Positions 36,633 through 47,773 of a stretch of 64,000 bases of DNA are shown here, piece by piece (the stretch's first letter is position 1; each line of letters begins with the position of its first letter). Source of the stretch: Tomocerus qinae. Its lineage: Eukaryota; Arthropoda; Collembola; Entomobryomorpha; Tomoceridae. A program made the translations under genes and the position numbers. The stretch lies in assembly GCA_020055645.1 (NCBI GenBank), contig CM034546.1, positions 48,918,001 to 48,982,000 on the forward strand, read 5' to 3'. The notes beneath the pieces are model-generated. The model did not search any database. It saw only the letters and a program-made list of their open reading frames with translations, and was not told where the DNA came from.

Positions 36633-37592
36633 CAGGGTGGCGCAGAATGATGTATACATGAACTTTGACCTTTAATAACTGACGATCGGTTTGACGTATT
36701 TCAATGATATGCACACCATGTGAAAGAACATGCGTTTTTTAGTGAGATTTCTGAATTTGAAAACCCTCCATCACCAGACACCGGCGTAATGGCTTCAGCA
36801 CTGACCTACCTGAATTTTTGTAATATTCCTGATTTATTTCCCATTTCCGTAACGATGCATGCGCGTAGTTGCATCAATGTTGTTGAGTTTTCGGCATGGA
36901 CATTATCCTCGACGATTCCCCAAAGACTGAAATCACATGGTGTTAAGTCCGGTGATCTCGGTGGCCATGAAACCGATTCTCTCCAACCGACCCATCTTTC
37001 AGGGAAGTGGGCATCAAACCATTTCCCAACATCAAGCTTAAATTGCTTAATGGCTAAACGATTTTAAACGACTGTGATTTGGAATTACTTGAATAGCTGG
37101 CCAATTAAGTCATTGGGCAGAAAAAAGACTTAATGGGTGAATGATGATGGGGCAGATTGGGCACCGGCGCATTTCAGGCTTGATGTTAGGATTAGTGAAT
37201 TGTTTGATACCCACTTTCCTGCATGACAGATGCATCAGTAGGGGAGGACAGGTTTCATGGCCATTAAGATCACCGGACTTAACACCATGTGATTTTAGTC
37301 TTTAGGGAATCGTTGAGGATAATGTTAATGCCGAAAAGTCAACAACATTGATGCAACTACGCGCATGCATCGTTACGGAAATGGGAAATAAATCAGGAAT
37401 ATTACAATTATTCAGGTCGGTCAGTGTTGGAGCGATTACGTCGGTGTCTGGTGATGGAGGGTCTTCAAATTCAGAAATCTCACTAAAAAACGCATGCTCT
37501 TTCACATGGTGTGCATAGCATTGAAATACACCAAACCGATCGTCAGTTATTAAAGGTCAAAGTTCATGTATACATCATTCTGCGCCACCCGG
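36633..37592. mobile_element. Tc1/mariner-related foldback element inside the LTR
   Basis: A 960-bp element bounded by TA (36631-36632 and 37593-37594), with ends C(A/C)GGGTGGCGCAGAATG in inverted orientation. The inverted arms are about 340 bp each and imperfect. Both arms contain the 3' part of a transposase gene: read inward on the proper strand they encode WPPRSPDLTPCDFSLWG (left) and WPLRSPDLTPCDF (right), the region around the third catalytic Asp of mariner-type DDE/D transposases. It is therefore a head-to-head fusion of two transposon ends, not an intact transposon. Confidence 0.88.
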
Positions 37593-37786
37593 TATATAGC
37601 ATGTAATTTAAATGTAATTATAATTAAGGATATCTGAGGATTAAGGAGAAGTTTAGGGTAATCGAGTGGGGAGAAGACTGACCTCAACGGATTTGCTTAT
37701 ACACAGCTACCGTGGTACTCAATACGAGTTGTAAAGTTTAACCTCACGGTTGGACTTTACATAGCCCCCACACAAAAAGGCGACAT

Positions 37787-38446
37787 TTATTGTCGTTGAG
37801 ACACTGAATTCCCGTACTTCCTTCTCATTCTGCTTGCATAACGACGAGTAGCTTTAGGTTCCATGCAGTGGAAACGTTGATGTCCGAACTGGTGACAATT
37901 GTAGCATCGTAGTTCAAGTTTAGGATTGTCGTCACGTGGATAATGGCGTTTCCGAATAGGATTGAAGCGTGCTTTCTTGGAAACTTTGTTCGTGGATGAT
38001 GAAGATGCTTTTGGAGTAGATTCCACCTCGATGGTCAAGTCAGGCAGAGTGATTGAAGGCGATAATGTGATGTCAAGTAGTTTTGGAAGACCCTGGCCAG
38101 TAGTATCCAGAACAGCATCATGCTTCAAATTCACCTCTTCAGCCCAACCAAAGAGAACTGGATCCAAAGCAAGGCGAAGGCTGACTCCGCAAGTTGGATG
38201 GTCCTTCGGATCATATGGAAGATGTTTCGCCAATTCAGGACATAGACCCAAGCAAGTGCGTCGTGTAGCTTGAAGTTCAAATTCCTGGTCAGAAAGAGAG
38301 ATGTAGCGAGGAATAGCAAGCATCTGGTTTCGAACACGGTTGAAGAAGTCACGATAATGCTCATCCTTTTGTTGTTCCCAATTGAATGAAGTATCCATCT
38401 GGATTTGAGTTAGAGTAAAACAAAGGATTATAGCTTTCCACAACAC
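37787..38446 (-). CDS. Extra frame of the LTR element with CCHC zinc knuckle
   Basis: A 219-codon frame in the position between integrase and 3' LTR where some relatives carry env. It has no obvious signal peptide-plus-anchor pattern of an envelope protein. Near its C-terminus it holds a zinc knuckle, CYNCHQFGHQRFHC, with basic flanks, so it resembles a nucleic-acid-binding, gag-like protein. Function unknown; part of a fossil element. Confidence 0.6.
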   Translation of the reverse strand: MLWKAIILCFTLTQIQMDTSFNWEQQKDEHYRDFFNRVRNQMLAIPRYISLSDQEFELQATRRTCLGLCPELAKHLPYDPKDHPTCGVSLRLALDPVLFGWAEEVNLKHDAVLDTTGQGLPKLLDITLSPSITLPDLTIEVESTPKASSSSTNKVSKKARFNPIRKRHYPRDDNPKLELRCYNCHQFGHQRFHCMEPKATRRYASRMRRKYGNSVSQRQ

Positions 38447-38540
38447 GTGATAATGTTAACAATATTACAACAATATGGCGACAAGATATGTGAAAATTCT
38501 GCAGAGTTACATGGATCTTGGCCGAAAGCAAAAATAGTAA

Positions 38541-41354
38541 TTAGAAAGGATATACTGAATCAGGTTTATCAAAGTACGGCTTAAGATTCATGGTGTTGTG
38601 AATACCCCTGTTTTCACCAGTAAATACATCGATTAACTCATAAGTTAAATTTGAAATTACTTTAGTAACACGATAGGGACCTATGAATCTAAAAGCAAAT
38701 TTTTTAACAAATTTTTTATCCTTATTTGACAAGTAATGAGTTCTAAGAAGTACTAAATCATTTAACTTGTAAGTAACAGGTTTGTGTTTCTTATTATAAT
38801 GGACGGCCTGAGATGCCTGTGCTTTTGTCATATTGGAAATAGCTATATCATAGACACGTTTTAACTTACTAATTAAATCATTCTTATATACAATACGTGA
38901 TTCTATGACTTCCTCACAATCATCTTCTAACCAATGATCTATGGGTAATTTTAGCTCTCTTCCAAATGTAAGCATAGCAGGACTAAACCCAGTCGTATCC
39001 GAAACAGCTGTACGTAACGCTAAAGCTACCATATTAAGATTTTCATCCCATTTGTTATGCTGTTTATGGATATAGGAGGAAAGAATTGCTCTAATGTTTC
39101 TATTTACTCTTTCTACAATATTACTCTGGGGGTGATAAGTTGTAGTGTACTTATGCTTAATTCCCCACGATTTGCACATGTCATCTAAGTCTTTAGATCT
39201 AAAATTAGTGGCATTATCAGACAGCAATGAGCTAGGAGCACCAAAGCGAGAGAAAATCTGATTCTGTAATACCTCTTTAACTTTGCTTGTTCGTGCATCA
39301 ACTAACGGAAAGAGTTCAACCCATTTCGTGAAATGGTCAACTACAACCAAAAGTTGAGTATTACGACGTGCAGTTCTCGGAAATGGCCCCATCATGTCAA
39401 TGGCAAGAAGCTCCCAAGGGCCTCTAGTAATTGTACTTTTCAGCTCACCCGCAGGTAACTGATTTGTTGATTTGACCGATTGACAGATGTGACATGAACG
39501 AACATATTGTAAAATATCTTCATGCATGCCAAACCAAAAGACCCTGCGTAAAATTTTAAGCAAAGTTTTACGATAACCTAAATGACCGGAACCCGGTGCA
39601 TCATGGAAATATTCCAAGATTACCTTGCGCAGGTTAGAAGGAATAAAAGGATAGTGAATTCCAAGTTTATTTAATCTACCAAATATACCATTTCTAACTT
39701 CAAAACCTTTCGGCATATCAGAAATGAGAGCTTGAACCTCTGCATCCGCCTTTTGAGCTTCACGCAAAGAGTCCAAAGTAACAGTAGGAGTAAACGTACA
39801 AAGAATAGGAATCGGAACTCTGGTTGGAGTAAACATCTCCTCTATGGATTCCTCTTCTTCTGGTTTACCTACTGGAGCTCTACTGAGTGCATCAGCAACC
39901 TTATTATGCCTACCTGGTATGTGTATTATTTGGGGTTGATACTCCTGTATTTGAAGTGCCCAACGCATGAATTTAGAATTAACTGCCTTCATTTTGTTGA
40001 GCCAAGTAAGAGCTTTATTATCAGTCTGTAACTCGAAAAGTTGACAATCCAAATACGTTTCGAACTTTCTCAAAGCCCAAACGATTGCCAAACATTCCTG
40101 TTCACAAGCATGATAATTCTGCTCTCCTGGACTAAGGGAACGAGACGCAAAAGCAATAGGTCTTTCCTTGCCATCCGCGGTACCTTGAGACAAGCATGCA
40201 CCCAAACCATATTTACACGCATCCGTTCTTAAGATAAAAGGACGAGAAAAATCAGGGAATGCTAATGTTGTAGCGTCACAAATCAATGTTCTAATTTTGT
40301 CAAAAGCTTCCTGCTGCTCTTTTCCCCAAACAAATTTTACTGATTTCTTTAACAATTTATTTAAATGAAATGTATGTTCAGCAAATGAGGGAATGAAATG
40401 ACGATACCAAGAGCAGAGACCTAGAAATCTTTTGACATCCTTAGGACGCCGAGGAGTTGGATAACTTTTTAAGGGCTCAATCTTCTCAGGATTGGTTTGC
40501 ACACCATCAGGAGTTATCACAAAGCCTAAGTATTTTACTGAGGTTTTACCAAAACTACACTTATCGACATTTGCCGTAAACCCAGCATCTGCTAATAGTT
40601 GAAAAACGGTCTCAAGATGCTCAATATGTTCCTGCCAAGTCTGAGAGTAAACCTTAATGTCATCTAAGTACGCATCCGCGAATTTACCACGACATGGAGC
40701 TAATACTTGATTCATGATTCGTTGAAAAGCACTGGTACCTAAACAAATTCCAAATGGTAATCTTGTGAAGTAGAATTTTCCAGCTTCACAGATGAAAGAA
40801 GTGTACTTCATAGAGTCAGGATGAAGTCTGATCTGCCAATATCCCTTCTTAAGATCAATAGTACTAATGTAATTAGCACTGCCTAGTCTATGGATCAATT
40901 CTTGAATATTTGGAGTTGGAAATGGATCCTTTGGGATACGACTATTCAACTTCCTATAATCTATGCAGAACCTAAAATCATCACCCTGTTTGCACAAGTT
41001 TACTGGAGAACACCATTCTGAATTTGAGGGTTTAATAATGCCTAGTTCGAGCATTTGATCAACGTGCTTTTGTATAGCTTCACGTTTGGCATGTGAGACA
41101 GGATAAGGTTTCTGAGCAATTGGAGGACCAGTTGGTGTGAACTCAATCTCAGCCACATTGGTCACTCCAATTTTACCAGAGAAGACTTGGGGAAAGGTTT
41201 TTATTAGTGTATCTAATTCTTGTTCTTGATTAGTGTTTAAACCTTGTAAAGCACAAAGAAAATTCTTATTATAAAGAGCAAAAGATTCCCTTGGTTTTTT
41301 CTTAAAAATAAAGGAACCCGAATCTGGATCAATTAACAAACTAGAAAATCTCAT
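38541..41354 (-). CDS. Pol region of the LTR element
   Basis: Long frame with the Ty3/Gypsy order: reverse transcriptase (YLDD), RNase H of the Gypsy type, then integrase with an HHCC zinc finger and DDE core. A protease motif (DTGSS) lies upstream near 41580. The domain order RT-RNase H-integrase separates it from Copia-type elements. The frame is long and open. Treated as a fossil. Confidence 0.88.
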   Translation of the reverse strand: MRFSSLLIDPDSGSFIFKKKPRESFALYNKNFLCALQGLNTNQEQELDTLIKTFPQVFSGKIGVTNVAEIEFTPTGPPIAQKPYPVSHAKREAIQKHVDQMLELGIIKPSNSEWCSPVNLCKQGDDFRFCIDYRKLNSRIPKDPFPTPNIQELIHRLGSANYISTIDLKKGYWQIRLHPDSMKYTSFICEAGKFYFTRLPFGICLGTSAFQRIMNQVLAPCRGKFADAYLDDIKVYSQTWQEHIEHLETVFQLLADAGFTANVDKCSFGKTSVKYLGFVITPDGVQTNPEKIEPLKSYPTPRRPKDVKRFLGLCSWYRHFIPSFAEHTFHLNKLLKKSVKFVWGKEQQEAFDKIRTLICDATTLAFPDFSRPFILRTDACKYGLGACLSQGTADGKERPIAFASRSLSPGEQNYHACEQECLAIVWALRKFETYLDCQLFELQTDNKALTWLNKMKAVNSKFMRWALQIQEYQPQIIHIPGRHNKVADALSRAPVGKPEEEESIEEMFTPTRVPIPILCTFTPTVTLDSLREAQKADAEVQALISDMPKGFEVRNGIFGRLNKLGIHYPFIPSNLRKVILEYFHDAPGSGHLGYRKTLLKILRRVFWFGMHEDILQYVRSCHICQSVKSTNQLPAGELKSTITRGPWELLAIDMMGPFPRTARRNTQLLVVVDHFTKWVELFPLVDARTSKVKEVLQNQIFSRFGAPSSLLSDNATNFRSKDLDDMCKSWGIKHKYTTTYHPQSNIVERVNRNIRAILSSYIHKQHNKWDENLNMVALALRTAVSDTTGFSPAMLTFGRELKLPIDHWLEDDCEEVIESRIVYKNDLISKLKRVYDIAISNMTKAQASQAVHYNKKHKPVTYKLNDLVLLRTHYLSNKDKKFVKKFAFRFIGPYRVTKVISNLTYELIDVFTGENRGIHNTMNLKPYFDKPDSVYPF

Positions 41355-41680
41355 GAAATCCCAACCTAAGACTATGGGGCATGGTAAATTCTTTAATACA
41401 TGAAAAGTGAAAGAGAAATTTCTACTAGCTAATTTAAATCGTAATTTAATGGAACCAAGAGTTTTTACTGTTGCTAAATTTGCTAAATTAACTTGATTAA
41501 TTAAGGAAGGTTCTAAATTAACTTTAAGGGAATTGAAAGTATTTTCATCAACAAAAGAATGGGAAGATCCCGTATCAAGTAAAGAAATAAAGCAATTGTC
41601 CGAAATATTTACAAGGACCTGAGGAATGTCTTTGGAAGCAAATAAGTGAGAAAGACTTGCTTCCGATTTGTCCTTCTCAA

Positions 41681-42709
41681 CTATTTGTTTTCCGGATTCT
41701 CATTTTTGAGATTTTGAGCTTTTCGCTCTTCATTCCTTTTCCTTTTATTGCATACATCTATAGTATGTCCTAATTTTTTACAATATCTGCATCTAACTGG
41801 GGATTCGCTAGAGGCAGACTCATCTTCTTTAGATGTCTCAAATGATTTTTTATCATTTTTGCCAGAAGTCGAGGCTTTAGCAGTTTGATTGGCCGATTGG
41901 TCACTATGCTCCGTCAAACTGTTAGAGGCAAACGACTGGAACTTTTTAAAGTTCTTCTGGAACTTCTTGGGGAGTGGGTCAGTCTCACAACCACGTAAAA
42001 GCTGCTGGTTACGAAAGGCACGATTTTTGTTTATATCAATTATAATTTCGCGGCCTTTCATAATTAACTCAACTAAATTTGTGTAATGAGCCTGTCTGAG
42101 TGGTTGAGCAATTTCTGGGAGACATGAGTTGATAATTCTATCTATGATTTTAGCCTTGTCAACGGTCGTATCTATTTTAGAATAGAGGGAATTGATTTTC
42201 CAACAAAACGTTTCAAATGGTTCAGTGAACCCTTGTTTTGTGGCGAACATCTTTTCCGTTAACATATCAGCGCTACGGCTTAACCTGTGATATGAATTAA
42301 AGTTCACTTTGAACGTGTCCCAATCCGTGCAAGCTACTTTGGATTCTCTCCACCAATTACGAACATCTGAATTGTTGTCAAACATTCTACTTATCATACT
42401 TAACCAAGTATTCCTAGGGGCATTTTTCCAAACAAGATATTCCTCTAATTCTATAAGAAATGATTCTGGAGTAGTCTCAGCCGGATTAAATTTGGGCAAA
42501 GGTATAGCCGCAGCTGTATCTACTACCAGCGCCGTGTTTGGGAGGGGAGTGGGAATTGCACCTTTGAGCACACCTAACTCTGCTGTTAATGTTGCATTGG
42601 AATTCCTTACTGATATTAATTCAATTCTAAGATCGTGAACTATCTTTTCATTAGCTTTAATTAATGCTTCCAGCTCCTCATTGGATTTAGGATTTCCTTT
42701 AGTTGCCAT
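41681..42709 (-). CDS. Gag of the LTR element
   Basis: 342-codon frame with an N-terminal coiled-coil-like stretch, a retrotransposon gag core and a C-terminal zinc knuckle (CRYCKKLGHTIDVC). It lies just before the pol region, as in Gypsy-type elements. Fossil. Confidence 0.82.
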   Translation of the reverse strand: MATKGNPKSNEELEALIKANEKIVHDLRIELISVRNSNATLTAELGVLKGAIPTPLPNTALVVDTAAAIPLPKFNPAETTPESFLIELEEYLVWKNAPRNTWLSMISRMFDNNSDVRNWWRESKVACTDWDTFKVNFNSYHRLSRSADMLTEKMFATKQGFTEPFETFCWKINSLYSKIDTTVDKAKIIDRIINSCLPEIAQPLRQAHYTNLVELIMKGREIIIDINKNRAFRNQQLLRGCETDPLPKKFQKNFKKFQSFASNSLTEHSDQSANQTAKASTSGKNDKKSFETSKEDESASSESPVRCRYCKKLGHTIDVCNKRKRNEERKAQNLKNENPENK

Positions 42710-43156
42710 TTTAAATATTTGAAAATTGAAAGTTTAATTAACCAAATTTAAAAGTGAAACTTAACTCAAATAGCTTTAATATTACTGATTATATCCAAAT
42801 AAAAACTCTAATTTCATATAGCAGACCTTAAAGAAATCAACTATAAAGAAAATTTTTTACTAAGTTTATTTATATGTATAGCAAATGATCAAAAGTTTTG
42901 TATATGGTTAAGCTTAATAAGTTTCAATATTACTGAAAGTGAAAATGTCATATGGCAAACTAAAGCGAAACTAAACAGATGAGAAACAATGTTAAACTAA
43001 ATGAAGTTGTATCTTAAGTCTATGAACAAAGCTAGAGTTATATTCAAAGAGACATATGGAACTAGTATGAATGAAACTATAAATGCAAGTATATAAGGAA
43101 AGAAACTACACAAAGCAACCAAGGCGAATTCCATGAAGCAATTACTTAATGTTTAT

Positions 43157-43438
43157 TTAAAAATGTGCGACGACACGACATTGGTACAGTACTTCATTAG
43201 TATGTGCATTAACAATGGTTTCTCCGTTATTAATTAAAATATATGTGTTTTGGAACTGAAACCAAAATGTGACCTCAAGGTAGGTCATGAGGTAGAGATT
43301 CATGCGGCATAGAGCGTTATCAACCTCTAGGCAAGCTTCGTTATGCTTAGCATAAGTTATTTCTTGAAGTGCCGGAGGCAAGACAGGTAACGTCTGGAGG
43401 AACAAAGATAATGCGGAAGTCAGTTCGTTTTCAGGCAA
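43157..43438 (-). CDS. Short frame in the leader of the LTR element
   Basis: 93 codons between the 5' LTR and gag, with no recognised domain. It may be an accessory frame of the element or chance. Confidence 0.3.
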   Translation of the reverse strand: MPENELTSALSLFLQTLPVLPPALQEITYAKHNEACLEVDNALCRMNLYLMTYLEVTFWFQFQNTYILINNGETIVNAHTNEVLYQCRVVAHF

Positions 43439-43925
43439 GAAAACATTTGGTGGGTATGACGGAGCTGAACTAACAGTGGGCGGAGCTCTGGTAGCTTGTG
43501 GTCGAACTACATTAGGCGGAGGCCTGTGTTGGATAGAGTAGTCGCTGTCAGAATCCGAAACCCGGATGATGGAGGCAGGCGATGCTGCTCGCTGGTATTC
43601 ACCCAGCCATACAACGTCGTCGTCTGTTTGCTAATATAAGGCAAAGATAAAGGTAAGAAAAAAGCCTAAGCAAGTGCCTCAATTCTAATAGCTTATAACT
43701 CAGAAAAGAAATATAATTAAAGCAAAGCTAATTAGTTACCGAAGAGTCACTAGATAGGTCCTGACTGGAATCGTCCAAGATGATAGTCCGTATATCGGTT
43801 GTTCGGCAAGTCTCACATGAGTGGGAACGGCCGTTTCTACTAATTGACGACATTACACACTGCAAGCCCATTAAAATATGCCATATACTTTATACCAATT
43901 ATACTTATCAAAAGGGGAGCCAATA

Positions 43926-45044
43926 TATAATGGTATAGGTATAGTACAGGAATTAGGCAAGAATGAGTGCAATACTCTATGAGCAGGCAGGTGATGTAGA
44001 AAGCTATAAGAACGGTGGTGATAATAGTTAGGATGGTGGTGACATTAAAGTAGGATGGTGGTGATATTGGTTAGAAGGGTGGTGACATTAGAATAAGACG
44101 GTGGCGTGAGGACACATGGACGGTGGTGACAAATAGGTATGATCCTATATGTAAGGTGAGGATACTGCGATACATACGGTGGTGACACGTAAAGATGCCT
44201 ATGGTCTAACGGTCATGCAACGTATCGAAGATGGCAAGACAAGACTACACATACGCAAGTAGGAATACAAGTAATAGGATGAGTTTATTCTGGACTAAGG
44301 AAGTTAGGACAGAAGGAACTATTACTTAACTTAACTACAAGACTAACTATTACTAACTTAATACTTAACTAACTTAAACACTACAAGGGACTTACGACAG
44401 ATTGACAATCAACCGCACACGTAAGGAAGTCGAGTTGTCGAGCAACTGAAAAACCGTTGAGACACAACGAGGGGAGAATAAGTTGAACACAACTAAAGGA
44501 ACAAGTCCAGAGAAGTCCACACAAGTTGACTGGAAGCAACCACACAGTGGAAAACAGGAACGACTGGAACGACAGGAACAGCGTCGGAAAGGAGTCCAAG
44601 AGCAACTGATCAAGACTAAGGAATTGCCGGTTGTATTTATACCCGAGCGATTCCTTTGTCTTTTGACAATTTTCAATCTTAATTATCATCTAATTAAATA
44701 TTTAATTTTGAGCTAAGATAACAGAAAATGCTTATACATTGGTCTTACGAGAAAACTTACTGGTTCTAACTAGTTTTTAGTTTAAATACTTAGATAAATT
44801 TAGCATAAGAATTGATTAAGCATATTTCTAACAATTAGGTAAACTAGACTTAATATATAACAATAGAATCCTATATATATAGCATGTAATTTAAATGTAA
44901 TTATAATTAAGGATATCTGAGGATTAAGGAGAAGTTTAGGGTAATCGAGTGGGGAGAAGACTGACCTCAACGGATTTGCTTATACACAGCTACCGTGGTA
45001 CTCAATACGAGTTGTAAAGTTTAACCTCACGGTTGGACTTTACA
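43926..45044 (-). repeat. 5' LTR of the Gypsy-like element
   Basis: 1119 bp, uninterrupted. Next to it inside the element (about 43905-43923) lies TTGGCTCCCCTTTTGATAAG on the element strand, a plausible primer-binding site beginning TGG. A purine-rich tract beside the other LTR fits the plus-strand primer. Confidence 0.88.
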
Positions 45045-45048
45045 GCCT

Positions 45049-47773
45049 AAATGCACTTATTGCCGTTAAAATAGATACAACTTAGGTGATGCACAAATTA
45101 CGTAATAATGTAGACCACCACATATTAATTATGGCTGGCATGCAAAATGCAAACACAAATTACACGAAAAATATACATAAAGACAACGACTAATTGTCAA
45201 TTAAGTATAGTCGTTATTGTATCTATAGAATAATTTTCGTCTATACCTGTATAGCTCGCCAAAAAAGGGATACTCCCATTTTAGTCAGCTAATTAAATTT
45301 TTGGTTAAATTATGGTTGCGCTCTTTTGATCAGAATTGCTGTTTTGAAATGTGGAAAAGTAATTAATCATTTGAGGACATTACGTTGGTATAAGTATATT
45401 ATTTTATAGATACAAAAAGAAGGGAAAGTTAAGCCATGAGAGTTTTGGCTGCAATTTTGGCATACGCTTAGGGACTTGCGTTTCCACAATATATAGTACT
45501 GAGTATCATCACTGACAAAAAAGGCAATTAGTCCACTAACATGATAATGAACTACACCCAAAAATTTATATTCCTATATTAGTTAAGTAGATATACACAG
45601 ATAGATACCCACACAGAACATCAAGAAATATTCCTCCTGGTTATTGCCAGCCGTTGTTGGTTTAATGAGATTGCAATTTGAAGTAGTAACTACTATAATA
45701 CTTAAACTTGCCGCATTTGCTCTGAGTTTATCTAGAAGTCTAGAACTATCTGTGGGTGCAAGCATCTGACCCAACATTTAGAACAAATTGGACAAAGTTT
45801 TACTAAAAATAATCTATGAAATTGTTTTTAAAAAATTGTGGTTTAGTGATCATTTTGATAAAATTATTTAATTATACATTACACAAATAATACCATTTAT
45901 TATAAAAGGTATGGGTAAGTAGTTATACTTTTATCATACAACTAATCACATAATATTCTCCTTATTGACTATTATATTTCCGTAAATAAAACTTCAGCTC
46001 TGTAGATACCGGAATATTTATTGTGTCCATATGCAAGAATGCTCTCTAAGAAACAGTACTTACTTAAAAATTATTTTAAAATAATGGGTTTTACTATATT
46101 AAAAAACTTAGAGCTCTACATAGCAAGACATTGTAGGCAGTGTTCTGTTGACATAAATGGAATAGATTGTTTTTAGAAATGATTGTATGCGAATGCGACC
46201 GCTAATAGAATCTAGTACCTCCTTAAACCTGTTTAAAAATCATCACGAAACCTTCGCGGAATTAATGTCACTTATAGCCGACCTAACATTCATCAGTGGA
46301 AAATCCATTACTAGAAAATAAAGTACATTTTCCAGGTGTCAGTTGAAATGACATAACTATGGAATTGTTGGTTAGTTATCATAGTTTAAAATGTATTTTT
46401 CATGATAATTATAAAAGAATATGAGGGTACAAAACAACATTCAGTTGAAATGTTTCGATAGTTATTATTGATTGAAATAACGTGATAACATATCAGATAA
46501 AGCTAAATATTTTGGCAAATTCAATTACAGATATGAAACGAATAACAGTTATTTTATTGACATAATTAATGTTATTTAAAATTCTAGTATATGTTAATGG
46601 TGGCAGTTAATAATACCCATACATTTAGTTCATATTTCAACTTTTTCAATGATAACAAATATGTGTATCAATTACACGAATTTGAATACATATGTTAATG
46701 TACATCTCTCTTGTAAATGACAATTCATTATTTACATGTCATAGCATTGTCAAAAAATTATAGTCACAAATAATAAGTCATAGAGAAAAACAATCTTTGT
46801 AATGCTTCTTTGGCAAAGTTTTACCAGGAATTATATGTTAGGGTATAAAAACATTAGATATTTAGTATAGTAAAGAAAAAACTGACTGGCTGTAAATAAA
46901 AGGCGATTTGACTTTTCGGCTTCCGCTATTTTGCTTTCAGATTCAGATAATTCGGCGTTGGCTAATTTCTTTTCGGAGTGGGCTATATACATAGGGATGG
47001 TTAGGGTATACTAAATTTTGATTTTATTACAAATATAAAGAATAATAAAATGATAATTTTAAATGATAATTATTAAGTTTAGATTTCAAAGAACTTCATG
47101 ACAGTTTTTGCAATTGCGTTTTTAGAAACAACTAATAAACAATTAGTTGATAATGTCCTGGCAACTAGTATCATAATGTCCTATAATAAAAAAAATAGAT
47201 AATAATCTTCAAATATCATGTAAAGGCTAAGGTCTAAAAGGCTTAAACTGTTTTTGCCACTAATGGGGATGTTGACATAGGTAACCAGAAAATATTACCA
47301 TAGAGGGTAAATTGGAATCGAGAAAATTGTTACTATTTTTGGAAATTCACTAAGGATCTGTGACCACTATTATACTGGTTCTACACCCATGCAGAATATT
47401 TTAAGAAATTTTTCGAAACTTATTCCATAGTATAAGGAACATTTTCATTTTTGCCTTCGACTGTGAATTTGTCGGGGCTTCCGTAGAGTCATCTTTAATT
47501 AGCCCTTAGTCTAAATTCCACTTACTTTCTGCCAAAATGAATCTTAGAGCCAAATTTTACTTTTATATGAATGATTTTGGAATTTGTGGATGCACAGACG
47601 TCAAATCTGTATAGGTTCAGTGCATTGGATTTAAAAACAAACCTACTACTGTGATATGTACATAAAAAATTCAAGAACCAAAATCTTTTTAAACATTGAA
47701 TTCTTTTACGTAGTACAGTAATAATTCATAATACGATGACTGGTTGTTATATTTAGACTGGTAGTTGTCCTAT
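45049..47773. other. Intergenic DNA between the LTR element and gene D
   Basis: No gene. Matches other array flanks: about 45240-46800 with 55020-57790, and 47250-47650 with 27640-28400. A relic of a Foldback arm is at about 46915-46985. Confidence 0.65.
46915..46985. repeat. Relic of a Foldback arm
   Basis: Degenerate TTCGGCTTCCGCTATTTTGC and TTCGGCGTTGGCTAATTTC units, followed by a GGGTA(TA)CTAAAT end. They match the arms of 22820-26874 but are old and short. Confidence 0.6.

Larger units (their letters stand above)
31535..37761 (-). repeat. 3' LTR of the Gypsy-like element, interrupted three times
   Basis: The span is 6227 bp. Subtracting the MITE with its 8-bp duplication (420), the LINE with its 11-bp duplication (3726) and the mariner foldback with its TA (962) leaves 1119 bp, equal to the intact partner at 43926-45044. 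Confidence 0.92.
31535..45044 (-). mobile_element. Ty3/Gypsy-like LTR retrotransposon with nested insertions
   Basis: Fossil element read on the minus strand. Its 5' LTR is 43926-45044 and its 3' LTR is 31535-37761, both ending TGTAAAGTCC... on the element strand. It is flanked by the 4-bp target duplication GCCT (31531-31534 and 45045-45048). The internal part is 37762-43925. Parts in element order are a leader with a short open frame, gag with a zinc knuckle, protease-reverse transcriptase-RNase H-integrase, and a further zinc-knuckle frame before the 3' LTR. The LTRs differ at very few sites, so the insertion is recent. The coding part looks largely whole. The 3' LTR carries three later insertions. 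A paralogous empty site exists at 54636. Confidence 0.9.
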
